A stretch of DNA of 64,000 nt from Alphaproteobacteria bacterium. GTDB taxonomy: Bacteria; Pseudomonadota; Alphaproteobacteria; Ferrovibrionales; Ferrovibrionaceae. How positions within the stretch are numbered: position 1 is the first letter of the stretch; each line of letters opens with the position of its first letter. The notes under the pieces are model-generated. The model saw only the letters and a list, made by a program, of their open reading frames with translations. It was not told where the DNA came from and made no database searches. The stretch lies in NCBI GenBank assembly GCA_947473805.1, contig CANJGB010000018.1:1-64000 (forward strand). Reading direction: 5' to 3'. Both the position numbers and the translations under genes were made by a program. This document shows, piece after piece, positions 54,761-63,127 of the stretch.

Positions 54761-55723
54761 ATGGACGTGAAAAGCCTGTTGGGCGGCGCGCTGCTCGCGC
54801 TCGCCGTCGCCGCGCCTGCCACGGCGCAGAACTTTCCGAACCGGCCGGTCACGCTGCTGGTCAGCACCGCGCCGGGTAGCGGCATGACCGTCACGGCGCG
54901 GCTGATCGCCGGCGAACTGGAGAAGATCTGGAAGCAGACGGTGACGGTGGATTTCCGCGGCGGTGCCGGCGGCTACATCGCGGCCGAAGTGACCATGCAG
55001 CAACCGGCTGACGGGTACTACCTGCTGTACGGCAGCAACGCATTCACCGCGATCCGGCTGTTCGCCAAGGGCAACACCTTCAATCCGGCGACCGACCTGA
55101 CGCCGATCTCGTACGCCATCTCGCAGCCGTTCGTGATCCTGACCAACCCGAAAGTGCCGGCGAAAGACGTGAAGGAATTCATCGCCCTGGCCAAGGCCAA
55201 TCCGGGCAAGCTGAACTTCGGCGTGATCGGCCGCAGCCAGCAGACGCTCGAGGTGCTGCGCTTCAGCGCACTGGCCGGCATCAAGATGGAGGAGGTCGCC
55301 TACCAGGCGACAGCGGCGGTCATGCCGGCGCTGATGACCAACGACCTGCAGATGTACCTGGGCGGCGTGGCCAGCCAGGGCCCGATGGTGAAGGAGGGCC
55401 GACTGGTGGCGCTGGCGACGATGGACGACAAACGCGCAGACTATCTGCCCGACGTGAAGACGCTGAAGGAACAGGGCATCAACCAGAACGCGCTGTTCTG
55501 GTACGGCATCTGGGGACCGCCGAAGATGGACCCGGCTTTGGCCAACCGCATCGCCGCCGACATCAAGACCGCGCTGTCGGTGCCAACGCTGAAGGACACG
55601 CTGGAAAAGCAACAATACTACAATGTGGCGCCCAACACGCCGGCCCAGTTCAAGGCGTTGCTGGAAACCGAAATGAAGATCTACGCCGACGTGGCGAAGG
55701 CCAACAATATCCAGCCGGAATAA
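54761..55723 (+). CDS. Bug-type receptor protein (cluster copy A)
   Basis: The 320-residue periplasmic binding protein has a signal peptide (LLGGALLALAVAAPATAQ) and then FPNRPVTLLVSTAPGSGMTV, the family start. VDFRGGAGGYIAAEVTMQQPADGYYLLYG and LPDVKTLKEQGINQNALFWYGIWGP also fit. GGGAGGG upstream sets the start. No TctAB transporter genes accompany it. It diverges from the hydrolase and converges on copy B across a long palindrome. Confidence 0.93.
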   Translation: MDVKSLLGGALLALAVAAPATAQNFPNRPVTLLVSTAPGSGMTVTARLIAGELEKIWKQTVTVDFRGGAGGYIAAEVTMQQPADGYYLLYGSNAFTAIRLFAKGNTFNPATDLTPISYAISQPFVILTNPKVPAKDVKEFIALAKANPGKLNFGVIGRSQQTLEVLRFSALAGIKMEEVAYQATAAVMPALMTNDLQMYLGGVASQGPMVKEGRLVALATMDDKRADYLPDVKTLKEQGINQNALFWYGIWGPPKMDPALANRIAADIKTALSVPTLKDTLEKQQYYNVAPNTPAQFKALLETEMKIYADVAKANNIQPE

Positions 55724-55740
55724 AGACTGTTCAAGAAGTT

Positions 55741-55852
55741 GCCCATGCTTCGAGACGGGCCTTAAGGCGCTCCTCGGGATGAGCGGAGTTTACTGCGAAA
55801 ACTCATTCTCATCCTGAGGAGCCGCGGGCAGGCGGCGTCCCGAAGCATGGGC
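55741..55852. repeat. REP-like palindrome 2, between convergent Bug genes
   Basis: This 112-bp nested palindrome has outer arms GCCCATGCTTCGAGACG and CGTCCCGAAGCATGGGC, with one mismatch. Inner arms are CTCCTCGGGATGAG and CTCATCCTGAGGAG, also with one mismatch, and a small centre hairpin (GAGTTT/AAACTC) is present. It lies exactly between two convergent stops, so it can act as a bidirectional terminator as well as a dispersed repeat. Confidence 0.85.
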
Positions 55853-55901
55853 CAACGTCCGAACAGCGAAGAGGGAATTCACCGGCTGGGCGACGGGGTT
55901 C

Positions 55902-56885
55902 CTACTCCGGCTGGATCTTCGCGATCTTCCCCGCTTCCGCACGCACCTTGAGGTCGGTCGCCAGCGTCTTCGCCATGAACTCGGGCGTCGAGCCGATGAG
56001 GTCGAGGCTCATCTTGTTGGCCTGGTCGATCACCGCCGGGTCCTTCACCATTTCCTGGATCGCGGCGGAGAGCTTGTCGGTGATCGGTTTCGGCAGGCCG
56101 GCGGGGCCGAACAGGCCGTACCAGTTGAGGGCGGCGATGTCGGTGCCCTGCTCCTTCAATGACGGCACGTCGGGCGCGAGGGCCGAGCGGCGCTCATCGA
56201 GGATGGCCAGCGGGATGAGCTTGCCCTCCTTGATGTCGGCGGCGCGAGTGCCGTAGGGGGCCAGCGTGACGTGCGTTTCGCCGGTCAGCATCGACAGGTT
56301 CATCGGCGCCGAGCCGGTATAGGGAATCATCTGCCAGTCGACGCCGAGGCGGTTGGCCAGCAGCGCGCTGAACAAATGGCTGGGCGTGTTGGGCTGCATG
56401 GCGAAGTTGATCTTGCCGGGGTTGGCCTTCGCATAGGCGACGAATTCCGGCATCGTCTTGTACGGCTGGCCGGCGCTGGCGATGACCATCAGCGGGTAGT
56501 GCGAGAAGTACGAGATCGGCGTGAGGTCGCGCTGCACGTCGATGTCGGGGTTCTTCAGGAAGATGTTGAACATCGCCAGCGAGTCGAAGCCGAACAGCAG
56601 GGTGTAGCCATCGGGCGCGGCGCGCTTCACGTATTGCGTGCCGATGAGGGAGCCGCCGCCGGGCATGTTCTCGACCACGATGGACTGGTTCCACTTGCGG
56701 CCCAGCCAGTCGCTGATCATGCGCACCATGATATTGCCGCCGGTGCCGCCGGCCGCGAAGCCGCCGATGATGCGGATGGGCTTGCTGGGATAGTCGGCGG
56801 CGGATTGCGTCGCGGGCTGGGCGTGGGCGGCGGTGGTGCCGAGCAGTGCGGCCAGGGCCGCGGCCAGGATGGCGCCGAGTTTCAT
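55902..56885 (-). CDS. Bug-type receptor protein (cluster copy B)
   Basis: The 327-residue protein has a signal peptide (LGAILAAALAALLGTTAAHAQ). YPSKPIRIIGGFAAGGTGGN, VVENMPGGGSLIGTQYVKRAAPDGYTLLFG and LAPDVPSLKEQGTDIAALNWYGLFGPAG follow. It is the closest relative of the degraded fragment at 53758-53813. It is on the opposite strand from copy A and the same strand as copy C, 154 bp downstream of it. Confidence 0.93.
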   Translation of the reverse strand: MKLGAILAAALAALLGTTAAHAQPATQSAADYPSKPIRIIGGFAAGGTGGNIMVRMISDWLGRKWNQSIVVENMPGGGSLIGTQYVKRAAPDGYTLLFGFDSLAMFNIFLKNPDIDVQRDLTPISYFSHYPLMVIASAGQPYKTMPEFVAYAKANPGKINFAMQPNTPSHLFSALLANRLGVDWQMIPYTGSAPMNLSMLTGETHVTLAPYGTRAADIKEGKLIPLAILDERRSALAPDVPSLKEQGTDIAALNWYGLFGPAGLPKPITDKLSAAIQEMVKDPAVIDQANKMSLDLIGSTPEFMAKTLATDLKVRAEAGKIAKIQPE

Positions 56886-56999
56886 GGTTGTTTTCCCCCT
56901 AAGCGTTTTTGACTTTATCGGGGGATTGGATTCCCCCGGATGCGCGCGGTCAAGGGGGCGGAAATTACGGATGTGGACGGCGGCGCTGCGGCCACCCTG

Positions 57000-57021
57000 C
57001 CCTCCCCCCTTCGGGGGAGGG
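57000..57021 (-). terminator. Hairpin after Bug copy C
   Basis: A 9-bp perfect stem, CCCTCCCCC with GGGGGAGGG, and a 4-nt loop lie 19 bp after the copy C stop. No long U tract follows. It separates copy C from copy B. Confidence 0.55.
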
Positions 57022-57039
57022 CTTTCGCGGGCGGGCGAA

Positions 57040-58035
57040 CTACTTCACGAAGCCCATGGTCTTGAGCGCCGTGGCGATGGTGGCGCTGTCGTTGATGAAG
57101 CGGGCCTGGGCGGTGGCCTGGTCGCTGATGTGCGGGCGCAGGCCGAAGCCGGCGAAGCGTTCGGCGACCTCGGGATCGCGCAGCGCGTCGTTGATGGCGG
57201 CGTTCAGGCGGTCGAGCGCGGGCTTGGGCGTGCCGGCGGGCGCGGCGATGCCCTGCCAGTATTCCCACTGCCCCTTCATCAGGTCGGGGAAGCCGGCCTC
57301 GGTGAAGGTCGGCACCTCGGGCAGTTGCGGCCAGCGCTGGTTGGCCAGCACGCCGATGATCTTGATCGCGCCGGCCTTGTGGTGCGGGACCAGCGTCGAG
57401 AGCGCGTCGAACTGGAACGCGTTGCGGCCGGCGACGAGATCGGTGATCGCGCTGCCGGTGCCGCGGTACTGCACGTCCTGCGCCTCGGTGCCGGTCACCT
57501 GGAGGAAGCGCACGGCGCTGATGTGCGAGCCGGTGTTCGCGCCGGCGGTGCCGAAGTTGAGCTCGCCCTTTTTCGCCTTGAGCAGGGCGACGAACGACTT
57601 CACGTCGGACACGCCGAGGTTCGACGCCACGCCGAGGAACATCGGCTGTTCGTTGGTGATGGCGACGGCGACGAAATCGCGCGTCGGCACGAACGGCAGG
57701 TCGGGCACGACCACGGGGGCGACCGCGTGGCTGCTGGTGCCGAACGCGACCAGGGTGTAGCCGTCGGGCGCGGACTTCGCGACATATTGCGAGCCGATGG
57801 CCCCGGCGGCGCCGGCGCGGTTCTCGACGATCACCGTCTGGCCCAGCGACTTCTCCATCTTGGCGCCGACGAGGCGCGACCAGGCGTCGGTCACGCCGCC
57901 GGGCGCATAGGGCACGACGATGGTGACGGGCTTGGTCGGGAAGGCCTGCTGGGCGACGGCCGCAAGCGGCAGCAGCGCGACAGCGAGGGCGGCGGGGGCA
58001 AGGGCCGCGAACGTGCGGCGGGACAGGATCGACAT
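57040..58035 (-). CDS. Bug-type receptor protein (cluster copy C)
   Basis: The 331-residue protein begins with a twin-Arg-like MSILSRRTFAALAPAALAVALL signal, ending near AVAQQ. FPTKPVTIVVPYAPGGVTD, VIVENRAGAAGAIGSQYVAKSAPDGYT and LPEVPTFTEAGFPDLMKGQWEYWQG follow. The SRRTF motif suggests Tat export, unlike copies A and B. CTGGAGG upstream sets the start. It follows the nitronate monooxygenase gene on the same strand. Confidence 0.93.
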   Translation of the reverse strand: MSILSRRTFAALAPAALAVALLPLAAVAQQAFPTKPVTIVVPYAPGGVTDAWSRLVGAKMEKSLGQTVIVENRAGAAGAIGSQYVAKSAPDGYTLVAFGTSSHAVAPVVVPDLPFVPTRDFVAVAITNEQPMFLGVASNLGVSDVKSFVALLKAKKGELNFGTAGANTGSHISAVRFLQVTGTEAQDVQYRGTGSAITDLVAGRNAFQFDALSTLVPHHKAGAIKIIGVLANQRWPQLPEVPTFTEAGFPDLMKGQWEYWQGIAAPAGTPKPALDRLNAAINDALRDPEVAERFAGFGLRPHISDQATAQARFINDSATIATALKTMGFVK

Positions 58036-58128
58036 CGGTTCCTCCAGGGCTTTCTTACGGTGGCAGTGTAGAGCAAAGCGTGCCGCGCGCGACAGCAATT
58101 CCACCCTGGCGTCGGCACCGGGATAGCC

Positions 58129-59094
58129 TCAGGCGCGCAGACCGTCGAGCGCCGCGGCGTATTCCCGCTTCAGCGTGGCGACGATCCCGGCGACCGGCAG
58201 GATGGCGTCGATATTGCCGACGCCCTGGCCGGCGGCCAGCAATTCGGTCCAGCGTTTGGGATTTTCCTTGGTCGTGTCGATGCCGTAGGTGGCGTCGCTC
58301 TTCAGCAGCAGTTTCGGATCGTCGGGATCGAAGCCGCAGGCGGCGATGGAGGTCTTCATCAGGCTGGTGTGCACGCCGCTGAAATAGGGCGTGAACAGGA
58401 TGTCCTTGGCCGTGCAGCGCAGGATGTGGCTTTTGTAATTGTCGTCGATGCGCGATTCGACCGAGGCCGCGAAGCGCGTGCCGATATAGGCAAGGTCGGC
58501 GCCCATGGCGCGCACCGCCGCCACCGCATCGCCCGTGGTGATGCCGCCGGCGACGGCCAGCGGGCCCTTCCAGAAGCGGCGCACCTCGGCCACAAAGGCG
58601 AACGGGTTCAGCGAGCCGCCATGGCCGCCGGCGCCGGCGCACAGCAGCACCAGCCCATCGACGCCCTGTTCCAGCGCGCGCTCGGCATGGCGGGCCTGGG
58701 CCACGTCGTGGAACACGATGCCGCCATAGGCGTGCACCGCCTTCACCACATCGGCATTGGCGCCGAGGCTGGTCACCACCATCGGCACCTTGTGTTTGAT
58801 GACGGTTTCCATGTCGCGGTCGAGACGCGGATTGGTCTTGTGCACGATCTGGTTGACGGCGAAGGGCGCAACCTTCTTGCCAGGATTCTTCGCGGCGAAG
58901 GCGGAAAGCGCCTCGCTGATTTCCGCCAGCCATTCGTCGAGCTGTTCGGCCGGACGGGCGCTGAGCGCGGGAAAGGCGCCGACAATGCCGCTGGTGCATT
59001 GCGCGATGGTCAGCGGCGGCGAACAGGGCAGCAGCATCGGCGCGCCGATGACGGGCAGATCGAGGCGGTTCTGCAACAGGGTCGGCAATGGCAT
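58129..59094 (-). CDS. Nitronate monooxygenase (2-nitropropane dioxygenase family)
   Basis: The 321-residue FMN TIM-barrel enzyme has LDLPVIGAPMLLPCSPPL and VVTSLGANADVVKAVHAYGG. VDGLVLLCAGAGGHGGSLNPFAF carries the catalytic His, and VAGGITTGDAVAAVRAMGADLAYIGTRF is the phosphate-binding part. These enzymes oxidise alkyl nitronates, and some members act on other electron-poor substrates. It is followed by Bug copy C and preceded by two thioesterases, so it belongs to an accessory catabolic cluster. Confidence 0.93.
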   Translation of the reverse strand: MPLPTLLQNRLDLPVIGAPMLLPCSPPLTIAQCTSGIVGAFPALSARPAEQLDEWLAEISEALSAFAAKNPGKKVAPFAVNQIVHKTNPRLDRDMETVIKHKVPMVVTSLGANADVVKAVHAYGGIVFHDVAQARHAERALEQGVDGLVLLCAGAGGHGGSLNPFAFVAEVRRFWKGPLAVAGGITTGDAVAAVRAMGADLAYIGTRFAASVESRIDDNYKSHILRCTAKDILFTPYFSGVHTSLMKTSIAACGFDPDDPKLLLKSDATYGIDTTKENPKRWTELLAAGQGVGNIDAILPVAGIVATLKREYAAALDGLRA

Positions 59095-59125
59095 GCGGTT
59101 TCCTCGGGCGGCTTCTTTTGGACCG

Positions 59126-59198
59126 CCTCACCCTTCGACAAGCTCAGGATGAGGCTAATTGAAAACGTTCCTCATGCTGAGCTTGTCGAAGCGTGAGG
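59126..59198. repeat. REP-like palindrome 3, 29-bp arms
   Basis: Arms at 59126-59154 and 59170-59198 are inverted copies with only two mismatches, separated by 15 bp. The core is CTTCGACAAGCTCAGGATG, a sequence seen widely between genes in alphaproteobacteria. It lies between the thioesterase and nitronate monooxygenase genes, both on the minus strand, and should form a very stable hairpin in that mRNA. Confidence 0.9.
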
Positions 59199-59204
59199 GC
59201 CACA

Positions 59205-59648
59205 TCAGGCTTTCTCCGCCAGCAGGAAATGGCCGTGCATGGTGGTGACGGGGCGCAGCGGATCGTCCTGCCAGGCCTCGGCGCGGACATTGGCGACGCG
59301 GCGGCCCTGGCGGGCGACGATGGCGCGGGCAAAGGTTTCGACCGGCCGCGCCGAGCGCAGGAAGTCGATGCCGATGTCGATGGTCTTGGGCACGCGGTCG
59401 GTCTCGGTGGACAGCAGCAGGTGCAGGATGGCGGTGGCCTCGAGGAAGCCGCCGATGACGCCACCATGCAACGCCGGCAGCATCGGGTTGCCGATCAGCT
59501 TCGGGTCGGCGGCGATCGAGGTGCGCAATTCGTCGCCCACCAGTTCGGCGCGCAGGCCGATGAAGCGGCAATAGGGAATGGCGGCGGCGAGCGCCGCCAC
59601 GTCGCGGGCGGCGCGCAGCTCGACCAGCTTTTCCGACATCGCGCTCAT
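59205..59648 (-). CDS. PaaI-type hot-dog thioesterase (copy 1)
   Basis: The 147-residue hot-dog protein has PMLPALHGGVIGGFLEATAIL, the PaaI-like HGG motif, and TIDIGIDFLRSARPVETFARA. Such proteins hydrolyse aryl- or acyl-CoA esters. It overlaps the gene upstream by 4 bp (ATGA-type). The pair have equal length and probably form a heteromer or act in sequence. An internal ATG at 59639 is possible. Confidence 0.88.
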   Translation of the reverse strand: MSAMSEKLVELRAARDVAALAAAIPYCRFIGLRAELVGDELRTSIAADPKLIGNPMLPALHGGVIGGFLEATAILHLLLSTETDRVPKTIDIGIDFLRSARPVETFARAIVARQGRRVANVRAEAWQDDPLRPVTTMHGHFLLAEKA

Positions 59649-60088
59649 GCGCGGCCCGGCTTGGTGTCGCGCATGAAGGTGCCGGTTGACGTGGCGACCA
59701 GGCGCCCGGGATCCTCGGCATGCCAGGCGGTGCCGCGGGTAAAGGCGATGTGGCGGGTGATGCGGTAGCACTCGGCGCGGGCCAGCAGTTTCAGGCCGCG
59801 CGTCGCCGGGCGCAGATAGTCGATGCGCAGGTCCAGCGTCGCCATGGTGGTGAAGCTGCCGAGCCGGCGCCACGCGGCGAAGCCCGAGGCATTGTCCATC
59901 ATGGTTGTGACGACGCCGCCCATCAGCGTGCCGCTCTCCGGATCGCCCACCAAGTCCTCGCGCCAGGCAAGGCCGAGAATGGCGTAGAACTCGCCGACCT
60001 CGACGGCCTCAACGCCCAGCGCGATGTTGTGCGGCGCCCCGGCGCAGAAGCGCCGCGCGGCCGCCATCCAGTCGATCTCGTCGGTCAT
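59645..60088 (-). CDS. PaaI-type hot-dog thioesterase (copy 2)
   Basis: The 147-residue partner of the preceding gene has DPESGTLMGGVVTTMMDNASGFA, in which the HGG of copy 1 reads MGG while the Asp-Asn pair is kept, and ATLDLRIDYLRPATRGLKLLARAE. Loss of the His in one half is typical of paired hot-dog proteins. Its start shares bases with the epimerase stop (TGATG), so three genes are coupled. Confidence 0.88.
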   Translation of the reverse strand: MTDEIDWMAAARRFCAGAPHNIALGVEAVEVGEFYAILGLAWREDLVGDPESGTLMGGVVTTMMDNASGFAAWRRLGSFTTMATLDLRIDYLRPATRGLKLLARAECYRITRHIAFTRGTAWHAEDPGRLVATSTGTFMRDTKPGRA

Positions 60089-61065
60089 CACACCTTGTAG
60101 AAGTCGCGGTACCAGCGGATGAATTTCGGCAGGCCGGCATCGATTGGCGTCTTCGGATCGAAGCCGCAGTCGCGCTGGATCGCGGTGATGTCGGCATAGG
60201 TGGCCGGCACGTCGCCCGGCTGCATGGGCAGGAACTGCTTCTCGGCGGTGCGGTTCAGCTCGCGCTCGATCAGGCCGACGACGCGCATCAGGTCCTCGGA
60301 GCGGTTGTTGCCGATGTTGTAGACCCGCTGCGGCGGCGTCTTGCCGTCGTCGGCCGGCGGCCGGTCGAGGGTGGCGATGATGCCGGCGACGATGTCGTCG
60401 ATATAGGTGAAGTCGCGCTTCATCTCGCCGTTGTTGAAGATCTGGATCGGGCGGTTCTCGAGGATCGCCTTGGTGAACAGGAACATGGCCATGTCGGGCC
60501 GGCCCCACGGCCCGTACACCGTGAAGAAGCGCAGGCCGGTCAGCGGAATGCGGAACAGGTGGGCGTAGGAGTGGCTGATCAGCTCGTCGGCCTTCTTGGT
60601 CGCGGCGTAGAGCGAGATCGGCTGGTCGACGCGGTCCTCGACGGCGAACGGCAGCTTGGTATTGCCGCCATAGACCGATGACGACGAGGCATAGACCATG
60701 TGCTCGAAATTCGGCAGGTGGCGCGCCAGTTCCAGGATCACCGTGTGGCCCAGCAAATTGGCCTGGATATAGGCCCAGGGGTTGGTCAGCGAATAGCGCA
60801 CTCCCGCCTGGGCGGCGAGGTGGACGATGCGGCGCACGTCCTGGCCGCGCACCACGGCGTCCATCCCCTCGCGGTCGCTGATATCGGCCTTCACGAAGGC
60901 GAAGCCCTTGCGGGCGGTCAGCCGGTCGAGCCGGGCCTGTTTCAGGGTGACGTCGTAATAGTCGTTCAGGTTATCGACGCCGATGACGGTGTCGCCCCGG
61001 TCAAGCAGCGCATGCGCCACGTGCGATCCGATGAAACCCGCCGCGCCGGTGACCAAAATCGGCAT
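60088..61065 (-). CDS. UDP-glucuronate 4-epimerase-type sugar epimerase
   Basis: The 325-residue extended SDR has VTGAAGFIGSHVAHALL (NAD) and GVDNLNDYYDVTLKQARL, a mark of UDP-glucuronate 4-epimerases. YASSSSVYGGNTKLPF, a YAATKKADE catalytic Tyr-Lys and FFTVYGPWGRPDMAMFLFTK complete the pattern. The product, UDP-galacturonate, feeds surface polysaccharide. The coupling to thioesterase genes is unexpected functionally and may be only positional. Confidence 0.93.
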   Translation of the reverse strand: MPILVTGAAGFIGSHVAHALLDRGDTVIGVDNLNDYYDVTLKQARLDRLTARKGFAFVKADISDREGMDAVVRGQDVRRIVHLAAQAGVRYSLTNPWAYIQANLLGHTVILELARHLPNFEHMVYASSSSVYGGNTKLPFAVEDRVDQPISLYAATKKADELISHSYAHLFRIPLTGLRFFTVYGPWGRPDMAMFLFTKAILENRPIQIFNNGEMKRDFTYIDDIVAGIIATLDRPPADDGKTPPQRVYNIGNNRSEDLMRVVGLIERELNRTAEKQFLPMQPGDVPATYADITAIQRDCGFDPKTPIDAGLPKFIRWYRDFYKV

Positions 61066-61220
61066 CCAGAACCCTCACTCGCCTGTTCGTGGCGGGACAA
61101 TACCAGCCCCAGTCCCGCACGCCGGAAAATCGTACCAAACGGCCTTTGTATCATATTGAGACAAATATCCGAGCGTGCTAGTCTCCGAAAGTGACAGCTT
61201 AAACCAGCGGGCGGGGGGGT

Positions 61221-62645
61221 ATGTCCCAGCTGATTCTCATTGTGGATGACGATCCGACGCAACGGCGCATCCTGGAAACCGTGGCGAACCGCCAAGGCTA
61301 TCGCACCCGCACCGCCGCCGGCGGGCGTGAGGCGCTGGATATCCTGCGCGATCCGAAACAAGAGCCGGTTGAACTGATCCTGCTCGACCTCAACATGCCC
61401 GACGTGGACGGCATGACGGTGCTGGAACAGGTGCGGCCAACCAACAACGTGCCGGTCGTCGTGCTCACCGCCCAGGCGGGTGTCGATACGGTGGTGAGGG
61501 CGATGCGGGCCGGCGCCAACGACTTCGTCGTCAAGCCGGTGAGCCCCGAGCGGCTGATCGTCTCGCTGGAAAACGCGCTGAAGATCGGCACGCTGACCGG
61601 CCAGGTGCAACGGCTGAGCCGCAAGATCGCCGGCCAGGTCGGCTTCACCGACATGATCGCCGAAGCGGCATCAATGAAGGCCGTGCTGGATCTGGCGCGC
61701 CGCGCCTCGGCCTCGAACATTCCAATTCTTGTGGAAGGCGAATCCGGCGTCGGCAAGGAACTGATCGCCCGCGCCATCCAGGGCTCGTCCGAGCGCAAGG
61801 GCAAGCCGTTCATCGTGGTGAATTGCGGCGCCATTCCCGACAACCTGGTGGAAAGCATCCTGTTCGGCCATGAAAAGGGCTCGTTCACCGGCGCGACCGA
61901 CAAGCATGTCGGCAAGTTCCAGGAAGCCTCGGGCGGCACGCTGTTCCTCGACGAAATCGGCGAGCTGAAGCTGGACATGCAGGTCAAGCTGCTGCGCGCG
62001 CTGCAGCAGGGCGAGATCGACCCGGTCGGCGGCAACCGGCCGGTGAAGGTGGACATCCGCCTGATCTCGGCCACGAACCGCGACCTGGCCGAGCAGGTGA
62101 AGCAGGGCAAGTTCCGCGAGGATTTGTATTACCGCCTGAACGTCTATCCGATCCGCGTGCCGCCGCTGCGCGAACGGCGCGACGACATCGTGCCGCTGGT
62201 CAACCACTTCGCCGCCGCCTTTGCCGCATCCGAAGGCAAGGCGGTGCGCGGCGTCTCGCGCGAGGCGATGGACATGCTGGCCGGCTATGCCTGGCCGGGC
62301 AATGTGCGCCAGCTGGAGAACACGCTGTTCCGCGCCGTGGTGCTGTGCGACGGCGAATTGCTGCAGCCGGCGGACTTCCCGCAGATTCTCTCGGCGCTGG
62401 GCGTGCCGGGCGACGGCAGTCTGAGCGGCGACATGAATAGCGGCCCGGTGGGCGATTCGCTCTCGGCGGTGGATACCGGCGGCGCGGTGCGCACGCTGGC
62501 TGACGTCGAGGCCGACATGATCCGCCTGGCGGTGAACCGCTACCACGGCCAGATGTCGGAAGTGGCGCGGCGGCTGGGCATCGGCCGCTCGACCCTGTAC
62601 CGCAAGGTCCGCGACCTCGGCATCCCGTTCCGCGAAGGGTCGTAG
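61221..62645 (+). CDS. Sigma-54-dependent response regulator (NtrC family)
   Basis: The 474-residue activator has a receiver domain with phospho-acceptor Asp56 in LILLDLNMPDVDG. The AAA+ domain has Walker A GESGVGKE at 173-180, and its sigma-54 loop GSFTGA at 220-225 has Ser for the usual Ala. Walker B is LFLDEIGEL. A Fis-type HTH ends the protein (MSEVARRLGIGRSTLYRKVRDLG). No kinase gene is adjacent, although two orphan histidine kinases are elsewhere in the window. The target promoters are unknown. Confidence 0.95.
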   Translation: MSQLILIVDDDPTQRRILETVANRQGYRTRTAAGGREALDILRDPKQEPVELILLDLNMPDVDGMTVLEQVRPTNNVPVVVLTAQAGVDTVVRAMRAGANDFVVKPVSPERLIVSLENALKIGTLTGQVQRLSRKIAGQVGFTDMIAEAASMKAVLDLARRASASNIPILVEGESGVGKELIARAIQGSSERKGKPFIVVNCGAIPDNLVESILFGHEKGSFTGATDKHVGKFQEASGGTLFLDEIGELKLDMQVKLLRALQQGEIDPVGGNRPVKVDIRLISATNRDLAEQVKQGKFREDLYYRLNVYPIRVPPLRERRDDIVPLVNHFAAAFAASEGKAVRGVSREAMDMLAGYAWPGNVRQLENTLFRAVVLCDGELLQPADFPQILSALGVPGDGSLSGDMNSGPVGDSLSAVDTGGAVRTLADVEADMIRLAVNRYHGQMSEVARRLGIGRSTLYRKVRDLGIPFREGS

Positions 62646-62701
62646 CCGCTCCGTCGTGAACCGTCCGGCCGTGGTGACGCGGCCATGGTTGGGGGAAAGC
62701 C

Positions 62702-63088
62702 ATGACATACGTGCCGATCACCTCCTGTCTTGCCGCCATCCTGGCGCTGATGATGGTGGCCCTGAGCTTTCAGGTCTCGCTGCGCCGGCGGCAACTGGCG
62801 CTGTCGCATGGCGATGGCGGCGACCAGGTCCTGCGGCGGCGCATCCGCGCCCATGGCAATTTCATCGAATATTCGCCGCTCGCGGCGATCGTCATCCTTC
62901 TTGTGGAACTGGCCGGCACAAATCCTGCGACAGTGTGGGCGCTTGGCGGTGCGCTGGTAGGGGCCCGCGTCGTTCACGCGCTGGGCATGCTCTATACCAA
63001 AGGACCGGCATTGCGAGCGGCGGCAATGGTCGTCCAGCACCTCGCCTTTCTTTTTGGCGCCGCATTGCTCATCGCCCCTTTGTTTTAA
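62702..63088 (+). CDS. MAPEG-family membrane protein
   Basis: The 128-residue protein has about four transmembrane helices. The MAPEG pattern is LQVSLRR-like FQVSLRRRQLALSHGDGG, then RRRIRAHGNFIEYSPLAAIV and GALVGARVVHALGM. Eukaryotic members handle glutathione and eicosanoids; bacterial ones are mostly uncharacterised glutathione-linked membrane proteins. It is between the regulator and the HlyIII gene. Confidence 0.9.
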   Translation: MTYVPITSCLAAILALMMVALSFQVSLRRRQLALSHGDGGDQVLRRRIRAHGNFIEYSPLAAIVILLVELAGTNPATVWALGGALVGARVVHALGMLYTKGPALRAAAMVVQHLAFLFGAALLIAPLF

Positions 63089-63127
63089 CGCCACACCCGC
63101 GCCATTTTCCCGCTGTTTGATGGGCGT

